DNA from: Solimonas variicoloris DSM 15731
GTDB lineage: Bacteria; Pseudomonadota; Gammaproteobacteria; Nevskiales; Nevskiaceae
Length of the DNA: 64,000 nucleotides
Reading direction: 5' to 3'
Assembly (NCBI RefSeq): GCF_000382285.1
Contig: NZ_KB907937.1
Span: 1-64,000 of the forward strand
Part shown: one piece after another, positions 26,894 through 34,786 of the stretch
Numbering within the stretch: the stretch's first letter is position 1
Layout of the letters: each line of letters starts with the position of its first letter
Notes under the pieces: model-generated
The model's database searches: none
Told to the model about the DNA's origin: nothing
The model's input: only the letters and a program-made list of their open reading frames with translations
Program-made: the position numbers and the translations under genes

Positions 26894-27805
26894 ATGGAAG
26901 TTGCCAAGCCCGTCAACGTCGCCGAGCTGCGCCGCATGCGCGCGGCCGGCGAGAAGATCGCCAGCCTCACCTGCTACGACGCGAGTTTCGCGCTCGTCGA
27001 GGACCGTGCCGGAGTCGACGTCATCCTCGTCGGCGACTCGCTCGGCATGGTCATGCAGGGCGGCACGACGACCACGCCGGTCACCGTCGATCATGTCGTC
27101 TATCACAGCAAATGCGTCGCCCCGCAGCTCAAGCGCGCGTTCCTGGTCGCCGATCTGCCGTTCCTGTCGTACGCCACGCTCGAGCGCGCGCTCGATGCTT
27201 CGCAGCGCCTGATGCAGGAGGGCGGGGCCAAGATGGTCAAGCTCGAGGGCGGCCGCGAGCAGGCGGCGATCGTCGAGTATCTCGCCATCCGCGGCGTGCC
27301 GGTCTGCGCGCACCTCGGCCTGCAGCCGCAGTTCGTCCACAAGATGGGGGCGTTCAAGGTCCAGGGACGCGACGACGCCGCAGCCGAGGCGATGTTGCAC
27401 GACGCCAAAGTGCTGGCCGATGCCGGCGCCGATCTGCTGGTGCTCGAGTGCATCCCGTCCGAGCTCGGCCGTCGCATCACCGAGATCTCGCCAGTCCCCG
27501 TGATCGGCATCGGCGCCGGCCCGGCGACCGACGGCCAGATTCTGGTGCTGCAGGACATCCTCAATATTTCGCCGCTGGTCACCTTGGGGCGCCGTCCGCG
27601 CTTCGTGAAGAACTACATGGACGGGGCAGCGAGCATCGAGGCCGCGATTCGCGCGTACGTTGACGAGGTCAAGACCGGCGCCTATCCGGATGCCGAGCAC
27701 AGCTTCGCCGAGGTTTCCAGGGCCCTGCCGGGAGCGGCGGCTTCGCTGGCGTCGCCGCCGGTCGGCGCGGCGGCCGAGACCGCGATGAAGGTGCCGCGCG
27801 CGTGA
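26894..27805 (+). CDS. panB: 3-methyl-2-oxobutanoate hydroxymethyltransferase
   Basis: First committed step of pantothenate synthesis: ketoisovalerate plus methylene-THF to ketopantoate. 303 residues, with a longer Ala-rich tail than usual. Motifs: LTCYDASFALVEDRAGVD, VGDSLGMVMQGG (metal and substrate site), VYHSKCV, KLEGG, and GIGAGPATDGQILVLQD near the C-terminus. The start ATG has CGGGAG 7 nt upstream and follows a leader of about 190 nt holding the pan hairpin. The stop overlaps the panC start (TGATG). Ketoisovalerate is also the LeuA substrate, and leuA at the left edge is broken. Confidence 0.95.
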   Translation: MEVAKPVNVAELRRMRAAGEKIASLTCYDASFALVEDRAGVDVILVGDSLGMVMQGGTTTTPVTVDHVVYHSKCVAPQLKRAFLVADLPFLSYATLERALDASQRLMQEGGAKMVKLEGGREQAAIVEYLAIRGVPVCAHLGLQPQFVHKMGAFKVQGRDDAAAEAMLHDAKVLADAGADLLVLECIPSELGRRITEISPVPVIGIGAGPATDGQILVLQDILNISPLVTLGRRPRFVKNYMDGAASIEAAIRAYVDEVKTGAYPDAEHSFAEVSRALPGAAASLASPPVGAAAETAMKVPRA

Positions 27806-28659
27806 TGGACACCGTTCACCATATCGACGCGCTGCGCGCACAGTTGCAGGTCTGGCGGCGCGAAGGGGCGCGGATTGCGCTGACGCCGACGATGGGCAAT
27901 CTGCATGCCGGTCATCTGCGTCTCGTCGAAGCCGCGCGCCGCCGCGCCGACCGCGTCGTCGCCAGTGTCTTCGTCAATCCGTTGCAGTTCGGGCCGAACG
28001 AGGATTTCGATCGCTATCCGCGCACGCTGGAGGCCGACGCCGACAAGCTCGCCCAGGCCGGATGCGACCTGCTGTTCGCGCCGAGCGTCGCCGAGATGTA
28101 TCCGCACGGCCGCGACGGCTTCACGGTGATCAGCGTGCCGCGCTATGCCGGTCTGCTTGAAGGCGCGTTCCGGCCGGGGCATTTCGATGGTGTCGCCACG
28201 GTCGTCAACATCCTGCTGACGCTGGTGGCGCCCGATGTCGCGCTGTTCGGCGAAAAGGATTACCAGCAACTGCTGGTCATCCGGCAGATGGCGCGTGATC
28301 TGCACATGCCGGTGGAAATCGTCGGCGTGCCGACCGAGCGCGAGGCGGACGGGCTGGCGCTGTCGTCCCGCAACCAGTACCTGCTGCCGGCCGAGCGGGC
28401 ACAGGCGGCGATGCTGTATGCCGCCCTGCAGCGCGTCGGCGAGGCACTGCGCGCCGGCCGGCGCGACTACGCCGCGCTGTGCGCGATTGAGACCGAGCGC
28501 CTCGAGGCTGCCGGATTTCGTCCGCAATATTTGACCGTCCGGCGGCCCGACTTGAGCGAGCCGGACGCGGCCGACCACGAATTTCGCGTCCTTTTGGCAT
28601 CTTTTCTGGGCAATACGAGGCTGATTGACAACATCGGTCTTATAACGGAAACGGTTTGA
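27805..28659 (+). CDS. panC: pantothenate synthetase
   Basis: 284 residues. Joins pantoate and beta-alanine with ATP. The HIGH-like ATP site is TPTMGNLHAGH, then VFVNPLQFGPNEDFDRYPRT, the pantoate/ATP loop GAFRPGHFDGVATVV, FGEKDYQQL and the KMSKS-like LALSSRNQYL. ATG 27805 shares its A with the panB stop; a GTG at 27802 is a possible alternative. Its stop codon overlaps the -35 box of the panD promoter. Confidence 0.95.
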   Translation: MDTVHHIDALRAQLQVWRREGARIALTPTMGNLHAGHLRLVEAARRRADRVVASVFVNPLQFGPNEDFDRYPRTLEADADKLAQAGCDLLFAPSVAEMYPHGRDGFTVISVPRYAGLLEGAFRPGHFDGVATVVNILLTLVAPDVALFGEKDYQQLLVIRQMARDLHMPVEIVGVPTEREADGLALSSRNQYLLPAERAQAAMLYAALQRVGEALRAGRRDYAALCAIETERLEAAGFRPQYLTVRRPDLSEPDAADHEFRVLLASFLGNTRLIDNIGLITETV

Positions 28660-28683
28660 TCATAGAGCGAAATGGGCTAGAAT
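28656..28683 (+). promoter_or_regulatory. panD promoter
   Basis: TTGATC (28656-28661), 16-base spacer, TAGAAT (28678-28683). The -35 box includes the panC stop codon, and AATGGGCTA (28671-28679) repeats the core seen at the panB promoter. Predicted start near 28690, leader about 130 nt. Confidence 0.65.
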
Positions 28684-28698
28684 CGCGGCCCAGAGCTT

Positions 28699-28714
28699 TG
28701 TGACCATCATCACA
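28699..28714. promoter_or_regulatory. CRP-type palindrome or leader hairpin before panD
   Basis: TGTGACCATCATCACA matches TGTGA-N6-TCACA exactly and extends by one T/A pair on each side. It begins about 9 bases after the predicted start point, a position from which a bound protein would block transcription. In RNA the same bases form a 6-7 bp hairpin just before the first pan hairpin of this leader. Confidence 0.5.
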
Positions 28715-28715
28715 A

Positions 28716-28750
28716 GCACCGGGCGTATGTCTTTGTGGGCCGCCCGCCTT
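28716..28750 (+). ncRNA. pan leader hairpin, copy 2 (upstream of panD)
   Basis: Stem GGGCG/CGCCC (28721-28725 with 28741-28745) closes TATGTCTTTGTGGGC, one base different from the other copies. A further C-G pair extends the stem and AAG/CTT can form an outer helix across an internal loop. As before panB, a TCACAA sequence directly precedes the element. Confidence 0.65.
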
Positions 28751-28765
28751 TATCGAGATCCGCGA

Positions 28766-28798
28766 GCGCCGGCGTATGTCTTTTTGGGCCGCCGACGC
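28766..28798 (+). ncRNA. pan leader hairpin, copy 3 (upstream of panD, tandem)
   Basis: Stem CGGCG/CGCCG (28770-28774 with 28790-28794) closes TATGTCTTTTTGGGC, identical in loop to copy 1. GCG (28766-28768) pairs with CGC (28796-28798) across a C/A mismatch. It ends 23 bases before the panD ATG. GGGCC in its loop is complementary to GGCCC in the ribosome-binding region (28814-28818), so it could influence initiation. Confidence 0.65.
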
Positions 28799-28821
28799 AG
28801 CAACAATTCCTGAGGCCCTCC

Positions 28822-29211
28822 ATGCAACTGCAACTGCTGAAATGCAAGCTGCATCGCGCTTGCGTGACGCACGCCGAGTTGGACTACGACGGTTCCTGCG
28901 CGATCGATGCCAAGCTCCTCGAACTGGCCAATATCCTCGAGTTCGAGCAGATCCAGATTTACAACATCACGAACGGCGAGCGTTTCACGACTTACGCCAT
29001 CAAGGCCGAGCCGGGGTCGGGCATCATCTCGGTGAACGGCGCTGCCGCGCACAAGGCCGGCGTCGGTGACCGCGTCATCATCTGCGCGTTTGCGTCGATG
29101 GATGCAGCCGCGGCGCGCGTCTACAAGCCGAGCTTGGTCTATCTAGACGAAAAGAACCGCGTCGTCCGCACCGCGAACACGATTCCGGTTCAGCCCGCCG
29201 CCAGCGCGTGA
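28822..29211 (+). CDS. panD: aspartate 1-decarboxylase
   Basis: Makes beta-alanine for pantothenate. 129 residues. The self-cleavage site Gly24-Ser25 is in [11 protein letters not shown], giving the pyruvoyl group; [12 protein letters not shown], the catalytic region [10 protein letters not shown] and [13 protein letters not shown] are all intact. GAGG at 28812-28815 is the likely ribosome site. It has its own promoter and a leader with two tandem pan hairpins. The stop codon overlaps the next start, coupling it to a 2-oxoglutarate oxygenase. Confidence 0.95.
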   Translation: MQLQLLKCKLHRACVTHAELDYDGSCAIDAKLLELANILEFEQIQIYNITNGERFTTYAIKAEPGSGIISVNGAAAHKAGVGDRVIICAFASMDAAAARVYKPSLVYLDEKNRVVRTANTIPVQPAASA

Positions 29212-29825
29212 AGCGCGTCGAGGCGTGGTTTCCCACGCTGATCTACTGCGAACGCCTGCAGGCGCAAGGCCTGCGGGCGTTTAATGCAGAGTTGCTCGAC
29301 GAGTGCTATCGCATTCGCGAGCATGACGCAGCCGGGCGCAAGTGGTCGGAGCCGAACTATCCGCTCGGCTATACCAGCTACGGATCGCTCGACCGGCTGC
29401 ACCAGTTTTCCTCGACCTTCGACACCTTGCGCCGACAGGTCGACGCGCACGTGCGACGTTACGCGAATGCGTTGCAATGGAATCTGCGCGGCGGCCGGTT
29501 GCTGATGACCGACTGCTGGATCAACATCATGCCGCGCGGTTGCGCGCACAGCTTCCATATTCACCCGCAGGCCGTGCTCAGCGGCACCTATTACGTGCGG
29601 ACGCCGCGCGGCAGCAGCGGTCTGAAGTTCGAGGATCCCCGCCTTTCGAAGCTGATGGCTGCGCCGCCGCGCCGGCCTGGCGCGAAGTCACAGCAGCCTC
29701 ACATCGTCTATCCGGCCAAGGCCGGACAGCTCATTCTGTTCGAAAGCTGGCTGCGCCATGAGGTGCCGGCAAGCCGCATCGACAGCGAGCGCGTCAGTAT
29801 CAGCTTCAACTACCACTGGCTCTGA
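29208..29825 (+). CDS. 2OG-Fe(II) oxygenase, TIGR02466-like
   Basis: 205 residues with the cupin fold pattern of this small dioxygenase family. It opens [13 protein letters not shown]; iron ligands are probably in [17 protein letters not shown] and in the [12 protein letters not shown] block, followed by the 2-oxoglutarate Arg in [13 protein letters not shown] start overlapping the panD stop (GTGA). The substrate is unknown; relatives occur in marine and freshwater bacteria and phages. Coupling to panD suggests expression with pantothenate synthesis, but a functional link is not shown. Confidence 0.72.
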   Translation: MKRVEAWFPTLIYCERLQAQGLRAFNAELLDECYRIREHDAAGRKWSEPNYPLGYTSYGSLDRLHQFSSTFDTLRRQVDAHVRRYANALQWNLRGGRLLMTDCWINIMPRGCAHSFHIHPQAVLSGTYYVRTPRGSSGLKFEDPRLSKLMAAPPRRPGAKSQQPHIVYPAKAGQLILFESWLRHEVPASRIDSERVSISFNYHWL

Positions 29826-29890
29826 CGCGCATTCGGGATCTGGCGCAGCTTTCACTCGTTTCGGGAGTTTTCGCGGCGCCCGCAAGTCGC

Positions 29891-29896
29891 TAGTCT
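29891..29896 (+). promoter_or_regulatory. -10 box close to the pgi start
   Basis: TAGTCT ends 9 nt before the pgi ATG, which lacks a clear Shine-Dalgarno sequence. A near-leaderless mRNA is possible. Confidence 0.35.
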
Positions 29897-29905
29897 TGGG
29901 CGCAG

Positions 29906-31546
29906 ATGAACGCCCCCACTCCCAAGACCGCAAGCGCGATGCCGGCATGGCGCGCGCTCGTTACTCACGCAGCCGCGATGGACGGCGTGCGCATTCAAGA
30001 TCTGTTCGAGCACGATCCGGCTCGAGCGCGGCACTTCGTCTGCGAGGACGTCGGGTTCTATCTCGACTACTCCAAGCAGCGCGTCAGTCGCGAAACGCTG
30101 GAGCTGCTGCTCGGGCTGGCGCGTCAGCAACAGCTCGAAGTCTGGCGCGAGCGCCTGTTCAGCGGCGCGCATATCAACGGCACCGAGAATCGCGCCGCAT
30201 TGCACATGGCGCTGCGCGCGCCGTGCGTCGCCGATTTTCGTGACGCCGGACGCCGCGTCGGCGACGAAGTGCATGCCGTGCTCGATCGCATGCGGCACTT
30301 CGCCGAGCGAGTGCGCGACGGTGATTGGCGCGGTGTGACGGGCAAGCGCATCACCGACATCGTCAACATCGGCATTGGCGGTTCGGATCTCGGCCCGCGC
30401 CTGGTATGCCACGCGCTCGGGCCGATGATCGATGGTCCACGGCCGCATTTCGTCGCCAATGTCGACGGCGCCGAGTTGCATGCGGTGCTGTCGCGGCTGC
30501 GGCCCGAGACAACTTTGTTCATCGTCGTCAGCAAGACTTTCAACACGCAGGAGACCCTGGCCAACGCGCTGCACGCGCGCGCGTGGCTGGCGTCGTCGCT
30601 CGACATCGAATCGGTCAGCAAGCATTTCGTCGCGGTCTCGACCAATCGCGAAGCCGTCGAAGCTTTCGGGATCGACGCCGATCATATGTTCGGCTTCTGG
30701 GATTGGGTCGGCGGCCGCTATTCGCTGTGGAGCGCCGTGGGTCTGAGTGCGATGCTGGCGCTTGGCCCGACGCGTTTTTCAGAGCTGCTGCGCGGCGCGC
30801 ACAGCATGGACGTGCATTTCCGGCGTGCGCCGCTCGATCACAATCTGCCGGTGCTGATGGGTTTGTTGTCGGTCTGGAACGGCAATTTCCTGGGCACGAC
30901 CAGCCACGTGCTGGCGCCGTACGCGCAGCGCCTGTCGCTGTTCTCGTCCTGGGCGCAGCAGCTGGAGATGGAGTCGAACGGCAAGCGCGTCACGCGCGAC
31001 GGCGTCGCCGTCGACTATGCGACGACTCCGGTGCTGTGGGGCAGTGTCGGCACCAACGCCCAGCACGCCTATTTCCAGATGCTGCACCAGGGGCCGGCGG
31101 TGCACCCCGTCGACTTCATCCTGCCGGTTTTCGCCGATCATCCGTTTCGCGACATGCATCGCAAGCTGATGGCCAACTGCCTGGCGCAGGCTTCGGCGCT
31201 GATGCGCGGCAAGAGCGCCGACGAGGTACGCGCCGAACTGCGGGCCAAGGGCCTGGAGGGCGCCGCCCTGGAGGCGGCCGTTCCGCATCGCGTGTTTCCG
31301 GGCAACCGGCCGAGCAACACGCTGCTGATGCCACGGGTCGATCCTTTCCATCTCGGCGCCTTGCTGGCGCTCTACGAGCACCGCACCTTCGTGCAGAGCG
31401 TGCTGTGGGGCATCAACGCGTTCGATCAATGGGGCGTCGAATTCGGCAAGCAGCTGGCGAACCGCATCCTCGACGGGCAGGCGGATGGTCCGCTCGATCC
31501 GTCGACGGAAGAACTGATGCGCAAGCTGCGCCTCAACGCGAGCTGA
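29906..31546 (+). CDS. pgi: glucose-6-phosphate isomerase
   Basis: 546 residues, normal length. Interconverts glucose-6-phosphate and fructose-6-phosphate. Signature and catalytic blocks are intact: NIGIGGSDLGPRL, SKTFNTQET, GGRYSLWSAVG, QLEMESNGK with the catalytic Glu, GTNAQHAYFQM with the catalytic His, and WGINAFDQWGVEFGK with the catalytic Lys. The gene runs into the convergent queG with a 14-base overlap and no terminator. Confidence 0.96.
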   Translation: MNAPTPKTASAMPAWRALVTHAAAMDGVRIQDLFEHDPARARHFVCEDVGFYLDYSKQRVSRETLELLLGLARQQQLEVWRERLFSGAHINGTENRAALHMALRAPCVADFRDAGRRVGDEVHAVLDRMRHFAERVRDGDWRGVTGKRITDIVNIGIGGSDLGPRLVCHALGPMIDGPRPHFVANVDGAELHAVLSRLRPETTLFIVVSKTFNTQETLANALHARAWLASSLDIESVSKHFVAVSTNREAVEAFGIDADHMFGFWDWVGGRYSLWSAVGLSAMLALGPTRFSELLRGAHSMDVHFRRAPLDHNLPVLMGLLSVWNGNFLGTTSHVLAPYAQRLSLFSSWAQQLEMESNGKRVTRDGVAVDYATTPVLWGSVGTNAQHAYFQMLHQGPAVHPVDFILPVFADHPFRDMHRKLMANCLAQASALMRGKSADEVRAELRAKGLEGAALEAAVPHRVFPGNRPSNTLLMPRVDPFHLGALLALYEHRTFVQSVLWGINAFDQWGVEFGKQLANRILDGQADGPLDPSTEELMRKLRLNAS

Positions 31547-32630
31547 GTCGCGACGGCGCCGTTTCGATTGTTGCGGATCGCTGACGCTCGAGCGCCCATG
31601 CGACGTGCTCGCGCACGGTTTCGTCAGGGTCGTCGAGGCGACCCCGCAAGGCGGCAACGATCTCCTCGGTGGCCGGCGCGTTGCCGAGTGCGACCGCCAG
31701 ATTGCGCAGCCAGCGGGCATAGCCGGCACGGCGCAGTGCCATGCCTTCGGTGCGGCGCAGCCATTCGGATTCGTCCCAGGCGAACAGCGTGAGCAGCTGC
31801 GGCGCATCGAGTCCGTGGCGTGGTGCGAAATCGACCTCGGGACTGCGCTGCGCGTAGCGGTTCCAGGGGCAGACCAGCTGGCAATCGTCGCAGCCGAAGA
31901 TGCGGTTGCCGATCAGCGGCCGCAGGTCCGGCGGGATCGAGCCGTGATGCTCGATCGTCAGATAGGAGATGCAGCGCCGCGCGTCGAGCCGGTACGGCGC
32001 GATGATGGCCTGGGTCGGGCAGATCCGAATGCAGGCCGAGCAGCGGCCGCAAAGGTTGTCGGCTGGCGGCGATGCGTCGGGCGGTAGCTCGAGATCGGTA
32101 TAGATCTCGCCGAGGAAAAACCATGAACCGACCGTGCGGTTGAGCACGAGCGTGTTCTTGCCGATCCAGCCGAGCCCGGCATTGCGTGCGTATGCCTTCT
32201 CGAGCGCCGGAGCGCTGTCGGCAAGCACGCGGTAGCCGTGTGGTCCGACCGCAGCTTCGATGCGGCGGCCCAGTTTGAGCAGGCGGCTTCGTACCAGCTT
32301 GTGATAGTCGCGACCCAGCGCATAGCGTGAGATGTAGGCCTTGCTCGCATCGCCGAGCACCGCATCGGCGGCAGCGGCATCGCCTCGGTAGTTCATGCGC
32401 ACCGAGATCACGCTCAGCGTGCCCGGGCGGAGACGCTGCGGATGTTCCCGTAGCGGCAGGTCGCGCGCGAGCCACGCCATCTGGCCGTGGAAGCCTTCGG
32501 CCAGCCAGTCGCGCAGGTGCTGAAGGTCCTCGCCGAGTTCGAGACGCGCGATGCCGGCGTCGGCGAAGCCGCATTCCTGTGCCCAGGACCGGATATCGGT
32601 CACGAGTCGCTGTGGGTCGGGAACGGGCAT
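31533..32630 (-). CDS. queG: epoxyqueuosine reductase
   Basis: 365 residues. Cobalamin-dependent reductase that completes queuosine in tRNA. The two 4Fe-4S clusters are given by CGRCSACIRICPTQAI and FGCDDCQLVCPWN; the catalytic region is RYALGRDYHKL and GWIGKNTLVLNRTVGSWFFLGEI. A C-terminal HEAT-like stretch follows (LAVALGNAPATEEIVAALRG). Start at MPVPDPQRLV is preferred to an upstream frame that runs through the nnr promoter. Divergent from nnr, as in E. coli. Confidence 0.92.
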   Translation of the reverse strand: MPVPDPQRLVTDIRSWAQECGFADAGIARLELGEDLQHLRDWLAEGFHGQMAWLARDLPLREHPQRLRPGTLSVISVRMNYRGDAAAADAVLGDASKAYISRYALGRDYHKLVRSRLLKLGRRIEAAVGPHGYRVLADSAPALEKAYARNAGLGWIGKNTLVLNRTVGSWFFLGEIYTDLELPPDASPPADNLCGRCSACIRICPTQAIIAPYRLDARRCISYLTIEHHGSIPPDLRPLIGNRIFGCDDCQLVCPWNRYAQRSPEVDFAPRHGLDAPQLLTLFAWDESEWLRRTEGMALRRAGYARWLRNLAVALGNAPATEEIVAALRGRLDDPDETVREHVAWALERQRSATIETAPSRLSSR

Positions 32631-32690
32631 CGGTACGGCGGGGCGAAGGGCTGAAACGCGATTGTATGCGGGTGCCGCGCGGACGGCTCT

Positions 32691-32696
32691 TATACT
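32691..32696 (+). promoter_or_regulatory. -10 box for a leaderless nnr mRNA
   Basis: TATACT ends 7 nt before the nnr ATG; no Shine-Dalgarno sequence is present between them. Confidence 0.45.
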
Positions 32697-32703
32697 GTCG
32701 GAC

Positions 32704-34203
32704 ATGGACGATATCGCTCGGCGACTCTATACGGCGGCCCAGGCGCGTGAGCTGGATCGGCGTGCGATCCAGGATTTCGGGATCTCCGGATACACCCTGA
32801 TGCAGCGCGCGGCGCGTGCCTGCTGGGCCGCCGTGCAGCAACGCTGGCCGCGCGCGCGGTCGCTGGCGGTCATCTGCGGCAGCGGCAACAACGGCGGTGA
32901 CGGTTACGAGCTCGCGCGGCTGGCCCGCGCGGCCGGCTGGATCGTGCAGCTCTACGCCGTGAGCGGCGAGCCCCGCCAGGGCGACGCGGCGCTCGCTTGC
33001 GCGGCCTGGAAAGGCGATGGCGGTGCAGTGCTGCCGATGCCGACCTGTTTGCCGGCCACCGATGTCGTGGCCGACGCCTTGTTCGGCACGGGCCTGAGCC
33101 GGACGCTGGACGATGCATCGAAGCTGGCGATCACGGCGATCGCACAGGCGCGCGCCGCCGGCGCAGGCGTGGTGGCGATCGACATTCCCTCCGGGCTCGA
33201 TGCGACGCGCGGCGCGGCCGACTACGGAGCCGTGGTGCAGGCGGATCTGACGGTCACCTTCATCGGCCGCAAGCTGGGCCTGCATACCGGGCAGGGGCCT
33301 GCCGTCTGCGGCGCGGTGCAATTTGCCGGGCTTGAGCTCGGCCCCGAGGTTCATGAAGGGATGGCGCCGGCTGCGCGCTTGCAGGCCGCGGTCGATCTCG
33401 ATGCCGTGCTGCCGCCGCGCGTCCCGACCGCGCACAAGGGCGAGCACGGACACGTTCTCGTGGTTGGCGGCAATCTCGGCATGATGGGGGCGGCGCTGCT
33501 GGCCGGGCGTGCCGCACTGCGTGCCGGTGCGGGGCTGGTCAGCATCGCCACGCGCCACGAGCACGCGGCGATGCTCACGGCGGTGCAGCCGGAGCTGATG
33601 TGCCATGGCATCGAGGATGCCGCCGGCTTGCGGCGACTGATGGCGCGCGCGACAGTCGTGGCGATCGGCCCCGGGCTTGGCACCGACGATTGGGCGCGCC
33701 TGCTGTGGACAGAGGTCATGGGTTCGAGCCAACCGCGCGTGCTCGATGCCGACGCGCTGAATCTGCTGGCGGCGGCGCCGGCGACCGTGCTCGGCGATAC
33801 GGTACTCACGCCGCATCCGGGCGAGGCAGCACGTCTGCTGGGCGCGACGTCCGCGGCCGTGCAGTCCGATCGGGCGGCGGCGCTGCATGCCCTGCAGACG
33901 CGTTATGGCGCGGCCGTCGTGCTCAAGGGGGCCGGCACCATGGTCAGCGGCGTTGCGCCGCTCGTCTGCCCGTTCGGCAATCCCGGCATGGCCGTCGGCG
34001 GTATGGGCGATGCGCTGACCGGCATCATCGCGGCGCTGCGGGCGCAGGGGCTGGCCGCAGCGCTCGCGGCACAGGCCGGTGTGCTCGCGCATGCGCTGGC
34101 CGGCGACGCGGCGGCGTCGGCCGGTGAGCGCGGCCTGTTGCCGAGCGACCTGATCGATCGCCTGCGCACGATCGTCAATCCCGTGCGCAGGGGAATGTCG
34201 TGA
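32704..34203 (+). CDS. nnr: bifunctional NAD(P)HX epimerase/dehydratase
   Basis: 499 residues. Repairs hydrated NADH and NADPH. The N-terminal epimerase (about 1-215) has GSGNNGGDGYELARL and IDIPSGLDA; the C-terminal dehydratase (about 230-495) has HKGEHGHVLVVGG, AIGPGLGTD, VLTPHPGEAARL and the NPGMAVGGMGDALTG signature. The stop overlaps the GTG of tsaE. The order queG / nnr-tsaE-ami is conserved among gammaproteobacteria. Confidence 0.93.
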   Translation: MDDIARRLYTAAQARELDRRAIQDFGISGYTLMQRAARACWAAVQQRWPRARSLAVICGSGNNGGDGYELARLARAAGWIVQLYAVSGEPRQGDAALACAAWKGDGGAVLPMPTCLPATDVVADALFGTGLSRTLDDASKLAITAIAQARAAGAGVVAIDIPSGLDATRGAADYGAVVQADLTVTFIGRKLGLHTGQGPAVCGAVQFAGLELGPEVHEGMAPAARLQAAVDLDAVLPPRVPTAHKGEHGHVLVVGGNLGMMGAALLAGRAALRAGAGLVSIATRHEHAAMLTAVQPELMCHGIEDAAGLRRLMARATVVAIGPGLGTDDWARLLWTEVMGSSQPRVLDADALNLLAAAPATVLGDTVLTPHPGEAARLLGATSAAVQSDRAAALHALQTRYGAAVVLKGAGTMVSGVAPLVCPFGNPGMAVGGMGDALTGIIAALRAQGLAAALAAQAGVLAHALAGDAAASAGERGLLPSDLIDRLRTIVNPVRRGMS

Positions 34204-34691
34204 GAATCGAGCAGGTTCTGGCCGACAGCGCAGCGACTGAAGCGCTGGGGGGCGTGCTGGCGCGCGTGCTGGCGGGTGGCGGCGTCGTGTACCTGCGCGG
34301 CGATCTCGGCGCCGGCAAGACGACGCTGGTGCGTGGTCTGCTGCGGGCGCTGGGCGTCGCCGGTGCGGTGCGCAGTCCCACGTACACCTTGCTGGAGATC
34401 TATGAGCTCAGCGGACGTCCGCCGATCCTGCACATGGACCTCTATCGTCTGCACGACCCTGAAGAACTGGTCGCGATCGGCGTTCGCGATTTTTCGCCGG
34501 AGCGCAGCCTCTGGCTCGTCGAATGGCCGGAGCGCGGCGAGGGCTTCCTGCCGGCCCCGAACGTGTGCGTCGATCTGTCCGATGCCGGCCACGGGCGTCG
34601 GGCCTGTCTGCAGAGCGATGACGCTGGCCTGATGGCCGAGCTGTGCGCGCAGCTGGGTACGAGCGCTCCCGCAGATTCGAGCCCTTCATGA
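34200..34691 (+). CDS. tsaE: tRNA threonylcarbamoyladenosine biosynthesis ATPase TsaE
   Basis: 163 residues. ATPase partner of TsaB-TsaD in making t6A37 in tRNA. Walker A is LRGDLGAGKTTLVRG, followed by the family block SPTYTLLEIYE, the HMDLYRL motif and WLVEWPERG. GTG start overlapping the nnr stop. The next gene, the amidase, has its own promoter in the 95-base gap. Confidence 0.92.
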   Translation: MRIEQVLADSAATEALGGVLARVLAGGGVVYLRGDLGAGKTTLVRGLLRALGVAGAVRSPTYTLLEIYELSGRPPILHMDLYRLHDPEELVAIGVRDFSPERSLWLVEWPERGEGFLPAPNVCVDLSDAGHGRRACLQSDDAGLMAELCAQLGTSAPADSSPS

Positions 34692-34729
34692 AGAATGATC
34701 GCTATCTTCATGTTTGGACGGATTAAAAT

Positions 34730-34758
34730 TTGCGGTTGAATAAAAAATAGGCTACTGT
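34730..34758 (+). promoter_or_regulatory. promoter of the amidase gene
   Basis: TTGCGG (34730-34735), 17-base AT-rich spacer, TACTGT (34753-34758). It lies in the most AT-rich stretch of this region, directly after tsaE. Confidence 0.55.
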
Positions 34759-34786
34759 TCCGGCCAAATCCGCGAGGAAGGGATGT

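Noticed and set aside
26797-28860. Short upstream reading frames starting ATG TCT TTK TGG GCC (MSFWAA/MSLWAA) inside each pan hairpin, which could be leader peptides.
   Set aside because: The base that differs between copies changes the amino acid (Phe to Leu), the frames have no ribosome sites and do not end before the pan genes, and the stem changes track pairing, not codons. RNA structure explains conservation better.
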